Assembly: GCA_964020155.1 (NCBI GenBank)
Contig: OZ026567.1
Coordinates: 2,697,430 to 2,761,429, forward strand
From: Chondrilla cf. caribensis
Lineage: Eukaryota > Porifera > Demospongiae > Chondrillida > Chondrillidae
Length of the DNA stretch: 64,000 nt
Direction of reading: 5' to 3'
This document shows positions 1 to 11,758 of the stretch, piece by piece. Position 1 is the stretch's first letter. Every line of letters starts with the position of its first letter. Below the pieces are notes generated by a model. The model had not been told where the DNA came from. It searched no databases and saw only the letters and a program-made list of their open reading frames with translations. A program made the translations under genes and the position numbers.

Positions 1-3000
1 CAGGTCACTGATGCGTGCATGGGAAACAGGAGTTTGAATTAATTGATTGAAAACCAGGCAGGAAATTAGTACACACTCTACTGCACATGTTATTTTGTAT
101 TGGACTATGCCTACATACATACTCTGTATAAATCGTCTACACCAGACACAAGTTGTATTTTGTCTCAGTGGGAAACTGTAAATGAATATCTATTACTTGT
201 AAACCACACATGGACTCACCATTGCCTTGAGGGTTTATCATATCGATTATCTACATGAATGAACAAGAAAGATAAGCATTAATGCCAATACCAGACACTG
301 TTACTGGAGCATTCATAAAGTATCGGTACTATGTCTAATTATTCAGTTGGGTCACATACTGACCAGAAAAGGGACTCTGTCTATAAATAACTCACATACC
401 AGGTGCATAGTGACAAGAATGTAACCAGAGTAACCGCTTCTAATCATCTTGGTACAGTGCATACATGTAATGTAATGACATACGTATCATACCTAACTAT
501 GCCAGGAAGTTATGCTTCGAATCATTCAAGCGGACATAATTTTACTAGTCAATTCTCTGTCAACACAACTCACCAACACAAAGAGAAACTAAGGCTTTTG
601 TTCACTAAATGTAATAGTAGTTACCAACACATTAGCCATTAGATTGTTGCCTCTTTACTAGTACATACCAGTCTCTTAACACTCATAAACTGACAATCCA
701 TTGAACAAATCATACAAAGGTATTATTGTTCACTTGATCACACCCAGAAATGGGTACGTACATACCTGACACATACTGTCTAGAACAGGTAGTCCTTCTA
801 TTCCCAGCTGCTCCATCTTCTCCAACATCTCACTGTAAAAGTATTCCATTTCATAGAGGGACAAATAACCATCTCCATCGACATCCAACACTCGAAACCA
901 GTACTCAATGCTATAGAAATGTAAAATAGTACTGAAGTGTGATTGGATAGGATGTTTGGAACATGGTCATGTACGTTGTGACATGTTGGGTGTTCATGAA
1001 GTCCAAACATACATACCTTCTCCATGTTGTTTTGTCTTCTTCAGACAGTAGAAACCAGACAAATTCTCTGTAAGACATGGTGCCATTACTGGCACTTTCC
1101 TTACTAAACAAAAAACAACAGGCAAACAGGATTGACATCCATTAAACCCTAGAAGTAAAACAGGCTATAACATCTAACCTTGTAACAATACCAGACAACA
1201 ATCGATCAATAACCTTGGGGCACATGACTGCATGAGGAACAGACGAGCTAGTAACTTCAGGAACTGAATACAATGCACTTGAGGCTCACCATGATCGTCG
1301 TGAGCAGACAAATCTTTAGCATCGATCACCAAGTCGTGGTCAGTATCCAACTCCCAAAATTTACAGTAAAGAACATAAAAATGTTCGTATGAAAAAAAAT
1401 TCAGCTCTTGGTTGATATCTGGTTCATTTTCCAGATCTTTGATGGCCTAAATACAGATAAGATGAGTACATGTGAATGTTTATATAGCTATACTGGTTTC
1501 AGCACAAAAACCTCACCTGAAGCAGTTTACTTTTTCGTATATCATGCATTGACATTTGATAGTGCCAATTGTGGCAAACAGAGTAGAAAATACGCTCAAT
1601 TACCTGGAAAATCAACTAGCAATATTAATAAATCTGCATGAAGAATGTTACGTACACTTCACTTACTGTATCTATGTACCGAGCATGGAATTCAGGCGTT
1701 GAGGAAAGGAATGTTAGTCCGGGATGAGTATCGACAACATCCTAAGGGTGAGAATCAAGCAAAACGAATGTGAATGGCAGATTAATCACCCACTGTGGTC
1801 ATTATTAAACCTGTATCAAGTCCACAAAGTCATCTGGAACTAGGTATTTCGTCTCTGCACCCTGGTCTCCCAATATGCACACAAACTTGGCTGCTTCGTC
1901 ATGATGCTGAATAGACATCCTATGTACAAAGTATACACCCACCCACAACAATATTACATCAGAACAAACATGAAATATTCACAGAATCAGATATACTCAG
2001 GTATAAGCTATGCGTGCACTTGTGCCCACATGAAATGTACATGTAGAGTCGCATATCAACTGGAATGATTTGCTATGCTATAATATATTACAGCCAACAA
2101 TATCATCAGGAAGTATATTATTGTGGGTTGTTCAAAATGGGGGTGGAGGGGGAACAAACTGCAGGTTTACTACGCAGTTATGTACATAGTTCAAATGTTC
2201 AACATCGATATGTACATCCAGTGGTTAGTGTTGTATGATGAAAACCAACCAATGTGCCAATGCATATCCTTAATTCTCAATTAATATTCCCAGATTACAG
2301 TTATTGGATGATATGGAACTGTACAAATTCAGTACGTACAACTTGCTTAGTAAGTACATAGTACAAAGTAAATACACTTCACTCAGTCCCTGGCTTGTGT
2401 AAACTACGTATGTAAACCAGTACTGAAAGTAAGTACCTCTGATAAGAAGTACGGATTGGGTGTGTCTTTAGAGGTGCTTACTCATCAAATTGAAATGATA
2501 TTCATGTACACATACATATCAAATATCAATCAAGTCCAACCAGTTGAAGTATATTGCCCCTAGCCATCACCATCACCAAAGAGTACATACTGCTCATACC
2601 TAGCTAGTCATACGTACTATCCTCATACAAAAGACCCTATACTCAGTGTTGGTTGGTGTAACAGCTAGCTATGCTACACAAAGGGACTACTCGCTATCAC
2701 CTTGCTAACATGTCAAATTTGCACTCCCGCAGTCGCAGTCATACACAAACTCACTTTGTCCAAAACTGTTTAAATTCAGGATATGTTACAGTGGAGCGGT
2801 TCCCACTGCACCGCAGAAACAATGGAGTTCGCCAATAATAAGGGAGACTGCACATCTGAAGCAAACCAACCGAATAACCAAAACTAATGTGTGTAGCTAA
2901 CAAATACATGCTCATTAGTAAAAGTCACTTAAAATCATTGTAAATAGATCTCCTGTGTACACATCTTGTGTTAGTAGAATATGAAACAGTAGATGTCTAA

Positions 3001-5146
3001 TGACAGGAAGACAGCTGAGTAACGTAGAAGTTAATGTACCGGATGATGTGTTACTTAAGGCAGCTCCTCCCAGATCTCAATATCCAGGCTGAACAAAACA
3101 CATTCGATTACATATGATATCAGTATGTGCATACATGCACACATATTATGCATAATATACGTATGACATATATGTATACAGTGGAACCTCTCTAATCTGG
3201 ACACTAGGTACTTTAATTTTAGTCCCTTTACAGAGGTTTCCTCACTTTAGATGTCATTTACACTACAGTACTACACTGGGACACAGAATGGCATACTTAT
3301 TTATAGAGGTTTCCGCACTTCAGAGGTTTGTAATACAGAGGTTCCACTGTATACAGTCCAACCTGCTCAGTGCACATATTAAGACACACCAAATGTGTAT
3401 TTCTTATCAGTGGTACTTGCTATCAGTACTGGCTGACATAGTGCACATGAAGTAGGAGGCAAGTAGAGTACAGACCAAGAGTATTAACAGAAGAAAGTAC
3501 TACATGGTCTACGGTTGTGTGCACATAGATTGTGCACCCATGTACCACTTATACTTGAACCACTATGTTTGTAGGTACAAGGAAGTGCAGTATACCTTGT
3601 AACTTGCTACAGAGAACTATGTAGTAACAACACCATGTACATACAATTTATGTGCCAAAATTCTTCAAGTACAACTTTCACAGAGGGGGCAGGTACATCA
3701 TTATTCCAGGCACGCCACTGAAGTGTAACTACAGTGCAACTTGTTTGGTAAGTACATACTCTGGTCGAACCATTCTCTTGGTTAGTACTTACACTTAACT
3801 CAATTCCTAGCTCATGTACACTATGTTAACCAGTACTGATAGCAAATATCTCTGATAAACACACATTCAGTGTGTTCTTCAATGTATACACAGTACTTAC
3901 TAAGCAAGTTGGATTGTAACTACTGTATGGTAGTCTTGTCACACACATGCATGACAAACTGCATACACCCTACCCAAAGTTAACCATGGATATGTACGTA
4001 TGTAGCTAATACACTTGCAAGCCACAGCAAGTATAGGATGCTAGTCAGCGTATAACAATGTTGTACTTAATGAGCTTGAAATACAAGGTTGAATCAGCAA
4101 ACTGGTGATATTTGACCAGTGGCAGAACATAAATTGCTTATGATAACAACTCAAATAACAGTCAAATGAAGTACTTAACCTTGGTTTTACTCCAGTCTAA
4201 TTCATTATGTTCTGGTAATCAGACCAAAACACTCCATGCATGATCTAATCTCAATACACACCTACTAAAGAAGCAAATCTCCTAATTTGGTCTAAGGACT
4301 GCTGATAAGGCATGTAAACCAACACCTACGTATACATAACAACCACAGGGTCAACTCGGTGCAGTTCTCCAATGTACCCAGACATACCACACAATGACCT
4401 GCTATACACATTAGGATATCAGAGTTGCATATATTCATAAGGACTGTGTCATATAATAGGTTGTAAGACTCTGAGATTGTAGCCATTTGAATCATGTACA
4501 GTACAATTGGACTATCAAAGAACACACATACATGGATCATCCATCTCAAAGCAAGATACAGATTCCACTCAATACAGTACAGGATATCTGTACAACACAG
4601 TATGGAAGGGCACGCACAGCCACGACAATAGTGCCCACTATGAACAGGCAATACCTTCACTACTGCACTAAAGTCTTCTAGAGAGGCAGCTCCCTTTGGG
4701 AACGATTTGAAAGTTTTGTGCACATCTTTCAGTAGTCCGAGACGATTTTCGCCAGTAGGCTTTCCGAATGGAAAGTAGAATGGTGGGATTTCAAGACTAG
4801 GTGGTGGTGGAGATACAGTGACCTTAGCCTTGGCGTCTTTCGACTTCGCACTGGACAACTTCCTTGTGCTCTTGGCGGTCAACGAATTATTCCTACTTCT
4901 ACGGCTAGATCTCGGAGATAGTCCCACGGGTGGCGTAGAAGGACTGGTACTCCTAGCGTCGTCACGGCTAGGAGAAGAGGTTTGCTGACGAGAAGAAGTA
5001 ACCACTCCTGAGTCATCCTTGGCCAGCACTCGCTTCAATTCCCGTACCAAATAATCTTGCGTGGACTTGTGGGATAACCAGGTAACAAACAATCTGTCCA
5101 GCCTGGTCCTTGCGACAGGAGCGGGCGTTTTCTCGCTAGACTCCAT
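1..5146 (-). CDS. PPP2R3A/B: PP2A regulatory subunit B'' (PPP2R3A/B type), C-terminus outside window
   Basis: Regulatory B'' subunit that binds the PP2A scaffold and catalytic subunits and confers calcium-dependent substrate choice. Exons on the minus strand: 5146-4655, 2855-2755, 1919-1811, 1741-1667, 1603-1517, 1446-1290, 1254-1179, 1103-1017, 910-766, 250-220 and the first 7 nt of the next (7-1). Phases agree throughout, giving 455 residues so far; about 60 more are expected beyond position 1. Residues 1-115 are Ser/Thr/Arg-rich and low in complexity. The family core then begins (IPPFYFPFGKP). Two EF-hands are visible: DTDHDLVIDAKD near residue 322 and DVDGDGYLSLYE near residue 404, with the B'' signature FVWFLLSEEDK between them. 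The first EF-hand is less canonical. The start is the first ATG of the exon, 133 bp from the divergent BIVM start. The A/B paralogue cannot be assigned. Introns 1 and 2 (1.8 and 0.8 kb) carry repeat elements listed separately. Confidence 0.9.
2330..2492. mobile_element. small inverted-repeat element, family C, copy 1
   Basis: Lies in PPP2R3 intron 2. It starts with CAACTTGCTTAGTAAGTAC (near 2339) and shares its internal order (CCAGTACTGA, then CTCTGATAA, then GTGTGTCTTT) with the copy at 3732-3912. It is probably a non-autonomous DNA transposon relic. Boundaries are approximate. Confidence 0.5.
3179..3349. mobile_element. TA-flanked MITE, family A (pogo/Tigger-like ends)
   Basis: A 171-bp element with terminal inverted repeats: it begins CAGTGGAACCTCT and ends AGAGGTTCCACTG, directly flanked on both sides by TA (3177-3178 and 3350-3351). 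CAGTnnAACC-type ends and a TA target fit the Tc1/mariner-pogo superfamily. No coding capacity. It lies in PPP2R3 intron 1. Related copies are at 12503, 23136, 26638 and 34804. Confidence 0.75.
3353..3470. mobile_element. small inverted-repeat element, family C, copy 2 (inverted)
   Basis: It abuts the family A element. The reverse complement reads CTGATAAGAAATACACATTT followed by GGTGTGTCTTAATATG and AGCAGGTTGGACTG, matching the 3' half of the copies at 2330-2492 and 3732-3912. The outer boundary is uncertain. Confidence 0.4.
3732..3912. mobile_element. small inverted-repeat element, family C, copy 3
   Basis: It begins CAGTGCAACTTGTTTGGTAA and ends TACTTACTAAGCAAGTTGG, imperfect inverted repeats. 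The interior is homologous to 2330-2492. It lies in PPP2R3 intron 1. Confidence 0.5.
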
Positions 5147-5279
5147 TGAGCGTAAAATATAGTCAGTCGAGATTGTTGCACCGAATCTTACCGAATGTCG
5201 TCAACTTGCGCGCTCAAATTTAAGAATCCTTCGGGTGATGTGCAGGTAGGGAAAACCCCCAGCGGAAAGGGCGGGAACA
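5147..5279. promoter_or_regulatory. bidirectional promoter, PPP2R3 / BIVM
   Basis: Only 133 bp separate the two divergent start codons, so both 5' UTRs and the core promoter must lie here. The stretch is more GC-rich than its surroundings and carries GCGGAAAGGGCGGGAA (5262-5277), which combines Ets-like and E2F/Sp1-like cores just before the BIVM ATG. No TATA box is visible. The function is inferred from spacing. Confidence 0.65.
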
Positions 5280-8200
5280 ATGGACGAAGGTTCAAATGTA
5301 AATATTGTACCGTGGCATGTTGAGACGGTAGATGGTGAAGAAGATGAAGAAAACGAATTACCTGTCGAGGAGAAACGGACTTCATTGTCAAATTACGCTT
5401 GGTCTATCGATATTTCCGATTGGAAGGAGGTTTCCTCCAAACCGAAGCCAATGTTATACTCCAGTCATCATGCATTGACTAAAACGAATAGCGAGCGCGT
5501 CTCTTCTTTACCGATTATCAAGCTCTCCCATCCCAAACAGGAGCAAAAGGTATCAAGGACTGCCACCAGCGCAGAAGAACTTTGTCAGCGGAAATATCTG
5601 GACATCAAGCGATGGTGTGAGATTAGGATTCATTGAGTCTGCCTGTAGTATTGTTGTAATTCTCATGGCGTGTTCGTTTCGAACTGAAGCCAATAATACA
5701 ATAGTATTTTAATTAGTTAGTTTTCTCTGAATTCGATTTATGACATGTCTAAAATATGTCCTATAGACCGCAATTTCTTCCTCATATATCTTTGGAAGGG
5801 TATTTTGTGCACAGTATAGTATCAAAACAATTTGAAGGCCGTTTTGTGTCCTATTTGCAACAGATCTCTGTGCTGTAACTGAACACTTCAAACATGATAC
5901 ATTACATATCCCACTCAAGTGTTGAGTCAGAGTAACTAGAGACTAGAGACAGAGTATTTCCCTATATGCGAAATTTAAACTATGTAGTTTCTACAGGATT
6001 ACATTGTGTTCACCCCATGTACTTATCTGCATGTAAAGCATAAATGTACTGAATAGATCTGATATGCCACCTTGTATCCCAGTATGAGGTAAGATCCAAG
6101 GGGTTGCTGCATGTCTATATCCTGTAGAACTGGGGGTCTGTCAAACTCTCTATAGACACCTGTTACAGGCATAATCTGATACTTCCTGTAACGGGCACAT
6201 TGATTGATTAGCATTTTATTTGCAACCCCAAAATTTGGTAATTTTTGAAATTGGAGTTAGAATGGACACAATTGATGTGAAAGAGACATTTTGGACAACT
6301 ACACATATGGAATAGTGATTAGTGTTTGAATAAAACACATTCAAGACGTCGTAGATGGCTACTAGTGAATTGATGATTCTCACACCAGTAAGTTAACAGT
6401 TGGCAATCTCCTTCTATGAGGATGAACTAATGGTAACAGGCAAACAACCAAAAACATCAGTTGACAATGATTGCAGTCTTTGTAATGAATTTCTCAAAAC
6501 TAACATATATTGTATATTATAACTAAATCAACACAGAACAAATTTGTCATTATTAGTGTAGGACTGGGCTACATTTGTTTACCATGATGAGAATTGAACA
6601 TGACGAAATTTTAGTACAAATGTGATACATACTTGGCATATAATATTGTGTATGGTTGCATGTTTAACTGAAGGAGTCCCATCTGCAGCATTATGCTGTG
6701 ACCCTAATCTACAAGAGGGAGAACATTGTCTTTCTTGCTTACACATATGTAGGTGTTGTATCAGTCGTCCTCAGTACAACAGGTCTTGTGGTCCCACGTC
6801 TCTTGTGTCATGTTGGAACTACCTTTTCTCTGTCCTCGGACAAGGGAGGTACAGAACTGTGATTTGATTGTGATCAACTGACCCATTTTGAAGTGAATGA
6901 TATTTTGTTACATTTTGCTACAGTCTTCCTCCTCTCACACAAGAACAGGCACTTGAGATTTTAGGATTTCGTCCACCCTTCAGTGATATACGATTTGGCC
7001 CATTTACAGGAAATGCCACTCTCATGAGGTGAAATATCCCTCTGTCGAGTGATTGTCCACACACACATCAGCACAGTAATTCTTTTCCAGGTGGTTCTAC
7101 AATCTGTGTCATCATTTTGATGTATTTGGAAAGGCCTACTATTTCTTCAAGCTGCATGGAAAGGGTAAAACCTTTGGCGTTAACCCTTCGAAGGCATTAT
7201 CCAATCTCAAGGAAGGGCTGAGGGACCCATCGGTAGCTTTCATATATCATTGTGAAAACCACTATTTTTGTCCTATTGGTTATGAGGAGGTACCACGAGC
7301 ACCTGAGAATGCATACAGGTTTGCTGCTACATATCTATGTGTATACATATATGTACGTACAGTGTATGTGTGAAATACAATGTTAGTTTTCATGTTAAGT
7401 ATGCTTAACGCTTGCATGTACGTACAGTAGATGTGAAATACAATGTTAGTTTTCATGTTAAGTATGCTCGATGCTCAGTGTGGTGATAACCTAAAGTGCC
7501 AATTTTGTATCGCTTTGTAGTGTTCTCTGGTCTGTGCGTTAGCTAATTGGAATGTAAACAGTTTTATTTCCTATAAACACAGCTCACATGATTTCTTGTC
7601 CACATGCGTATCTACAAGTATGAATTCATTCAGACAAATATTTGTAGAATGCAAACCAATTCTTGAGTTTTGTTCGATTGGCTGTACATGTAGTAGACAA
7701 ATCCAGATAAGAACAACATCTCATAACAAGAACTAGTTTTGCAGGTCCCTTGCTGTTTATCTTGACAAGTTTCCACTGTACTACTACACCAGAGTAGGGT
7801 GCTGAACAGCAACAATACTTGCCTGATTGGTTCACTTCTTTTTGTAAATTACTTATGTGGTGGAGATGCCTATGACACAGTAGCTAGGATAAACACACAG
7901 TTGCTAAGACATGTCATGTACGTAGTTTGCTATGTTAGGTTTCGTTTATTATTACTTCCTGTTAGCAGTGGTAGATGCTTGTGTCTAGATAAAAGCAATG
8001 CTGTATCCTTTGTATTATGTTCTAGTGCATATATTGTGTGATGTGTCTTGTATCTTGATGAGTTGAGTGAAGTGAAATGTAAAGCACTTGCTCTTTGGCA
8101 TGAAACTAGTTATTTCTAGGATGTAGGATGAAACATACAGTGAATATTTATTAATCGGCCGCAATTTTTTTTTGGGGGGGGGGATTTTTGGCAGCTTAAT

Positions 8201-9685
8201 GATATGAGGGATTATACGGATCTTCTTCAGGACGTCTCCTACCGTTTGACACACAATTTGTACATTCTGCTCTTTCGAGAAATGATCTGCAAATATTTGT
8301 TGTGCTATAGTCAGATTCCTCTCTCTGTAATCACAAACCTTCTGCTTTATTATCAGGTCAACTCTACTGTATTATTATTATTATTATCATATATATATAT
8401 ATACGTATATGAATATCTATATCTATATTAATATATTATACAATATTATACAGGTCAAATCAAACACTACAACACCCTAGGATAGATACAGCATTAAAAT
8501 TCTGGATGCACACACTGATTTAATTGTTGGCATAACTTTAAATAAGACAATGGGTCACTTGAGATGAGACGTACACGTTTGGCAAGGTGATGAATGAACA
8601 AGTGTCTGAACCGAAGGCTCCTGTGGATTCAATTGCAATCGGTTGAAAGTGATAGATGTTCGATAACTCATTGTACAGGTTGCATTTCTTACAGGTAGCC
8701 AGATTTGCAATGGATCCAGCTTCCAGGGAGGCCATGGTGATGTTAGATGGGGCATATGAATCCTAACAAGTCACATCATTGAATATAATATTATATTATA
8801 ACTGATTTGGAGCTTTTGAAAACTATTTGGTGCAATTGTACCTCATTCAGGTAGTTTCTGTTTTTATACTACAGAGTGGACTTATTGGAAAAGGATGTGA
8901 AGACATGGATCCTGATTGGTGAACCTAGCTCACAACATGCTTCAATCCACAGCATCAGGTGAGTACTGTACATACATATCAAATTGTTCATGTGACATTT
9001 CAGATTTTGAAACTACCTCAACTAGAAGCTTTATGGATTTAGTATTGTACTCTTATTCTCAACAGACTTCACTGAGCCTTAGCTGATGGCTTTCTTCCAC
9101 TTTTGCTATCACAAATTGCTTCTTTTGTTTATTTCTGTGAAGGTGAATAGTAATTACAGTGAATCCCCATTAGTCCTCCACTGCTCAATTTGCCAAACCT
9201 TTTTATCTGCCACAACGCCCACATACCAATGTAGTGTACAAGTACTAATGAAAACCCTATTTTCCCTCCAAACCCACTTTTTTTCTGAAAACTAGTTGTG
9301 ACAAGAATTCTCTATAGTACATACATAAGTATAGTACATAGCTATGTATCTTTCATTCCCATACGCTGTCCAGAGACTTGTTATCACAGACTGAGGACCG
9401 CCTATGTACATTTATCTCTGTATTCCTCTTTGTAGATGGGATGATATTGTTAAAGATCTGAACTGTCAGAATCCAAACTACTTCAATGTCCGCCACAGAG
9501 AACGAGGTGTCAAGAAAAGGAACACAAAGAAAGTTGGAGGAAACCTACATGGTATTCTGGCCTTCAAGAAGGTGGAATGGGAAAGTGTACCTGAAGATTG
9601 GGCCCTGGATTCAGGTTCGGATTCAGATTTGGAGACAGAAGATGAGGAAGACAAAGAAAATAAAACTGATAATGTCCCCTTGTAA
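5280..9685 (+). CDS. BIVM: BIVM family protein (basic immunoglobulin-like variable motif-containing)
   Basis: Conserved intracellular protein of unknown biochemical role. Exons: 5280-5614, 6753-6848, 6924-7028, 7091-7318, 8875-8958, 9436-9685, all joined with matching phase; 365 residues. The N-terminal ~100 residues are acidic and poorly conserved. From residue ~108 the family core is unmistakable: [20 protein letters not shown], then [42 protein letters not shown] and [13 protein letters not shown]. The C-terminus is acidic ([13 protein letters not shown]) and shorter than in vertebrates. The CGPTSL and HYFCPIG blocks resemble a papain-fold Cys/His arrangement, but that is my impression and not an established activity. 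The start is the ATG in AACAATGG. Intron 4 (1.56 kb) holds a tandem duplication and an AT-rich microsatellite; intron 1 (1.1 kb) shows nothing recognisable. Confidence 0.92.
7352..7468. repeat. tandem duplication in BIVM intron 4
   Basis: Two copies of a ~52-nt segment that begins TGTACGTACAGT and ends GTTAAGTATGCT, spaced 65 nt apart and differing by one small indel or substitution patch. The near-identity indicates a recent duplication. Confidence 0.8.
8138..8165. mobile_element. end fragment of MITE family B
   Basis: CAGTGAATATTTATTAATCG preceded by TA matches the terminal repeat of the complete element at 28500-28661. The opposite end is not recognisable; a poly-T/poly-G run follows. Confidence 0.35.
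8368..8452. repeat. AT-rich microsatellite in BIVM intron 4
   Basis: A run of ATT trinucleotides passes into an AT dinucleotide tract and then into AT-rich palindromic DNA. It lies in an intron and has no coding potential. Confidence 0.8.
9157..9190. mobile_element. end fragment of MITE family B
   Basis: CAGTGAATCCCCATTAGTCC preceded by TA resembles the family B terminus. It lies in BIVM intron 5. The other end is not seen. Confidence 0.35.
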
Positions 9686-10800
9686 CCCTACTACTTTGAA
9701 TTTTGCGAACTACCTGGCCGTATAATAATAATATGCCATCTATAGTTATTTATACTCTGTATGTGCTTATTATGATAAGTTTTGTAATGTTATTATGTCA
9801 TATTAGGATATGCCTATTATGTAACTAACTGAATCCCGAAGTATACACAAGTTATACATTTTTATTTTTATTATCATGTATAATTTATTTATAATTTGAA
9901 CGCAATATGTTATATGATAATAACACATTACAATACTTTGCATCATAAGAGAATGAATTGTATACGTAAGTTAACAAGAATAATATATGCAATAAATAGA
10001 TGAATTAAGTAAAATAGTCTATAATTGATTAATATTGCACGTTGACAAATTAATTATTAATACTAAAGGTACATTAAAATGATAAAATATATTTATTATT
10101 ATATCATCATCATCTTTTCACACCCTGTAACAGTACAAAACGTGAAGATTATACATAATCAAAGGTGGAAGATATAATTAATGCTATTTATACTATATTG
10201 CGATATCATATTGTAAATATGTACCAGCACTGCACTATAATAATACCTGTAATGAGAAGCTGTACATCTAGGTCAAATATATACTCCAGTTGTGGTTGTC
10301 TGGGGATCAACCGATGCAGTACATACCTCTTCTAATCCTGCTAGCAGATCAATACTTTTGACCATGGAGAAGTTTTGGAGATACAGTGATCAAATATGTA
10401 TGTGCATGAAAATATGTACAGATAAAATGTCTAGTGATGGGGATTCGAGTTAATAATTGGCTAGATGTCAACATCTTAGCTTCTACTTCTCCAACACATC
10501 CAACATGAGAATTCTCCACATAATAGTATATCAGAGAGACATCAATATAAGATAAATAATATGAATATAATATGATATGCCAAAGCCATACCGACTAACA
10601 ACAGTTGGTGTGGCTTTTAACATATGTCCTTAATAAGTTATGTAGCTTTACATGTCTACATGTATTTTGAGATTTGAAAACTAGTTTGAAGCTTATTATC
10701 ATGCGCATAATACATATTAATGTTGCGTGCCTACTTATTAATCAACTTCCTGCTGTCTGTGACGTCTACTTCCGGAGAGATACCCAGCATAGGTCCAAAC
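9686..10800. other. intergenic region, BIVM 3' flank to receptor 5' flank
   Basis: AT-rich DNA without a convincing ORF. AATAAATAG near 9991 could serve as a distal BIVM poly(A) signal. A 36-nt stem-loop lies at 10582-10617. Close to the receptor start, GTGACGTC (10760) and ACTTCCGG (10769) resemble CRE and Ets sites and probably belong to the receptor promoter. Confidence 0.5.
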
Positions 10801-11498
10801 ATGAACGCAAGTAATACCTCTGAGCCTGCCCCTAAATTTGTCTGCCCCTTCGACGGGATAGACGCTTATTGTGTAAGTGTATGACATATTTCTGGCTTGT
10901 CTTCGATAAACCAGCAAATTATCTTGTCACGCAGGAGGCAATCATCTGGACCCGTAGACTCGTGTCTTTGACGTCCATTGTGAGCAGGTGAGTGGCTTTT
11001 ACAGACACGAATCCTGCTACGTCTAGTGCACTGGTGTGTTTGATAGGACAATCCTTGAGTATTGCTCGCAGTAAAGCGTGGTTGTAACGTCTGCATATGT
11101 TTCACGTACATCAATATTATATTGCGATAATGTATTACAAGAGGAGTTTTAGACTACCTCTAACACGAAACTTCCAACCTCCACCCCCACAACAACCACC
11201 CGTGCACGTACAGCAGTCCATACCAAGTGTATTTTACTCGCGCTTTTTAAGGTTCGCACTTTTTAGGTCCGCGATTATTCTAATTCTAAAGGTTATTCGA
11301 CACTTGTTCTATTCCGTATTCTACAATATGTGAAGTTTATTTTATCTACTTCTCTATAGCGTTTTGATGTTTGTGATGATCGTGCTCTTCAAGAAGTACA
11401 GAGTGTTCAACCAAAGGCTCATTCTAAATCTTGCAATTGCTTCCATATTCCAATCGAGTACATATTTCTTTGTGAGTTATTTTATTCATTTCTCATCA

Positions 11499-11572
<74 letters not shown>

Positions 11573-11677
11573 TATGATGATTGTACAGTCTGTGGCTGTC
11601 CTGAGTGTAACATGTAATATAATGTATGTGTCAGAGAGTGTATGACTCAATTTAGCCAGATCAAGTGTGTGTGTATA

Positions 11678-11758
<81 letters not shown>

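Noticed and set aside
3030..3095. Possible small exon LDIEIWEELP on the minus strand in PPP2R3 intron 1
   Set aside because: It ends in a stop, is not needed for phase and has no match to the B'' family.
4292..4654. Extension of the PPP2R3 first exon for 120 more codons
   Set aside because: A GTATTG donor at 4655/4654 joins in phase to the exon at 2855-2755, which continues the family sequence (LPYYWRTPLF); the extension is intronic.
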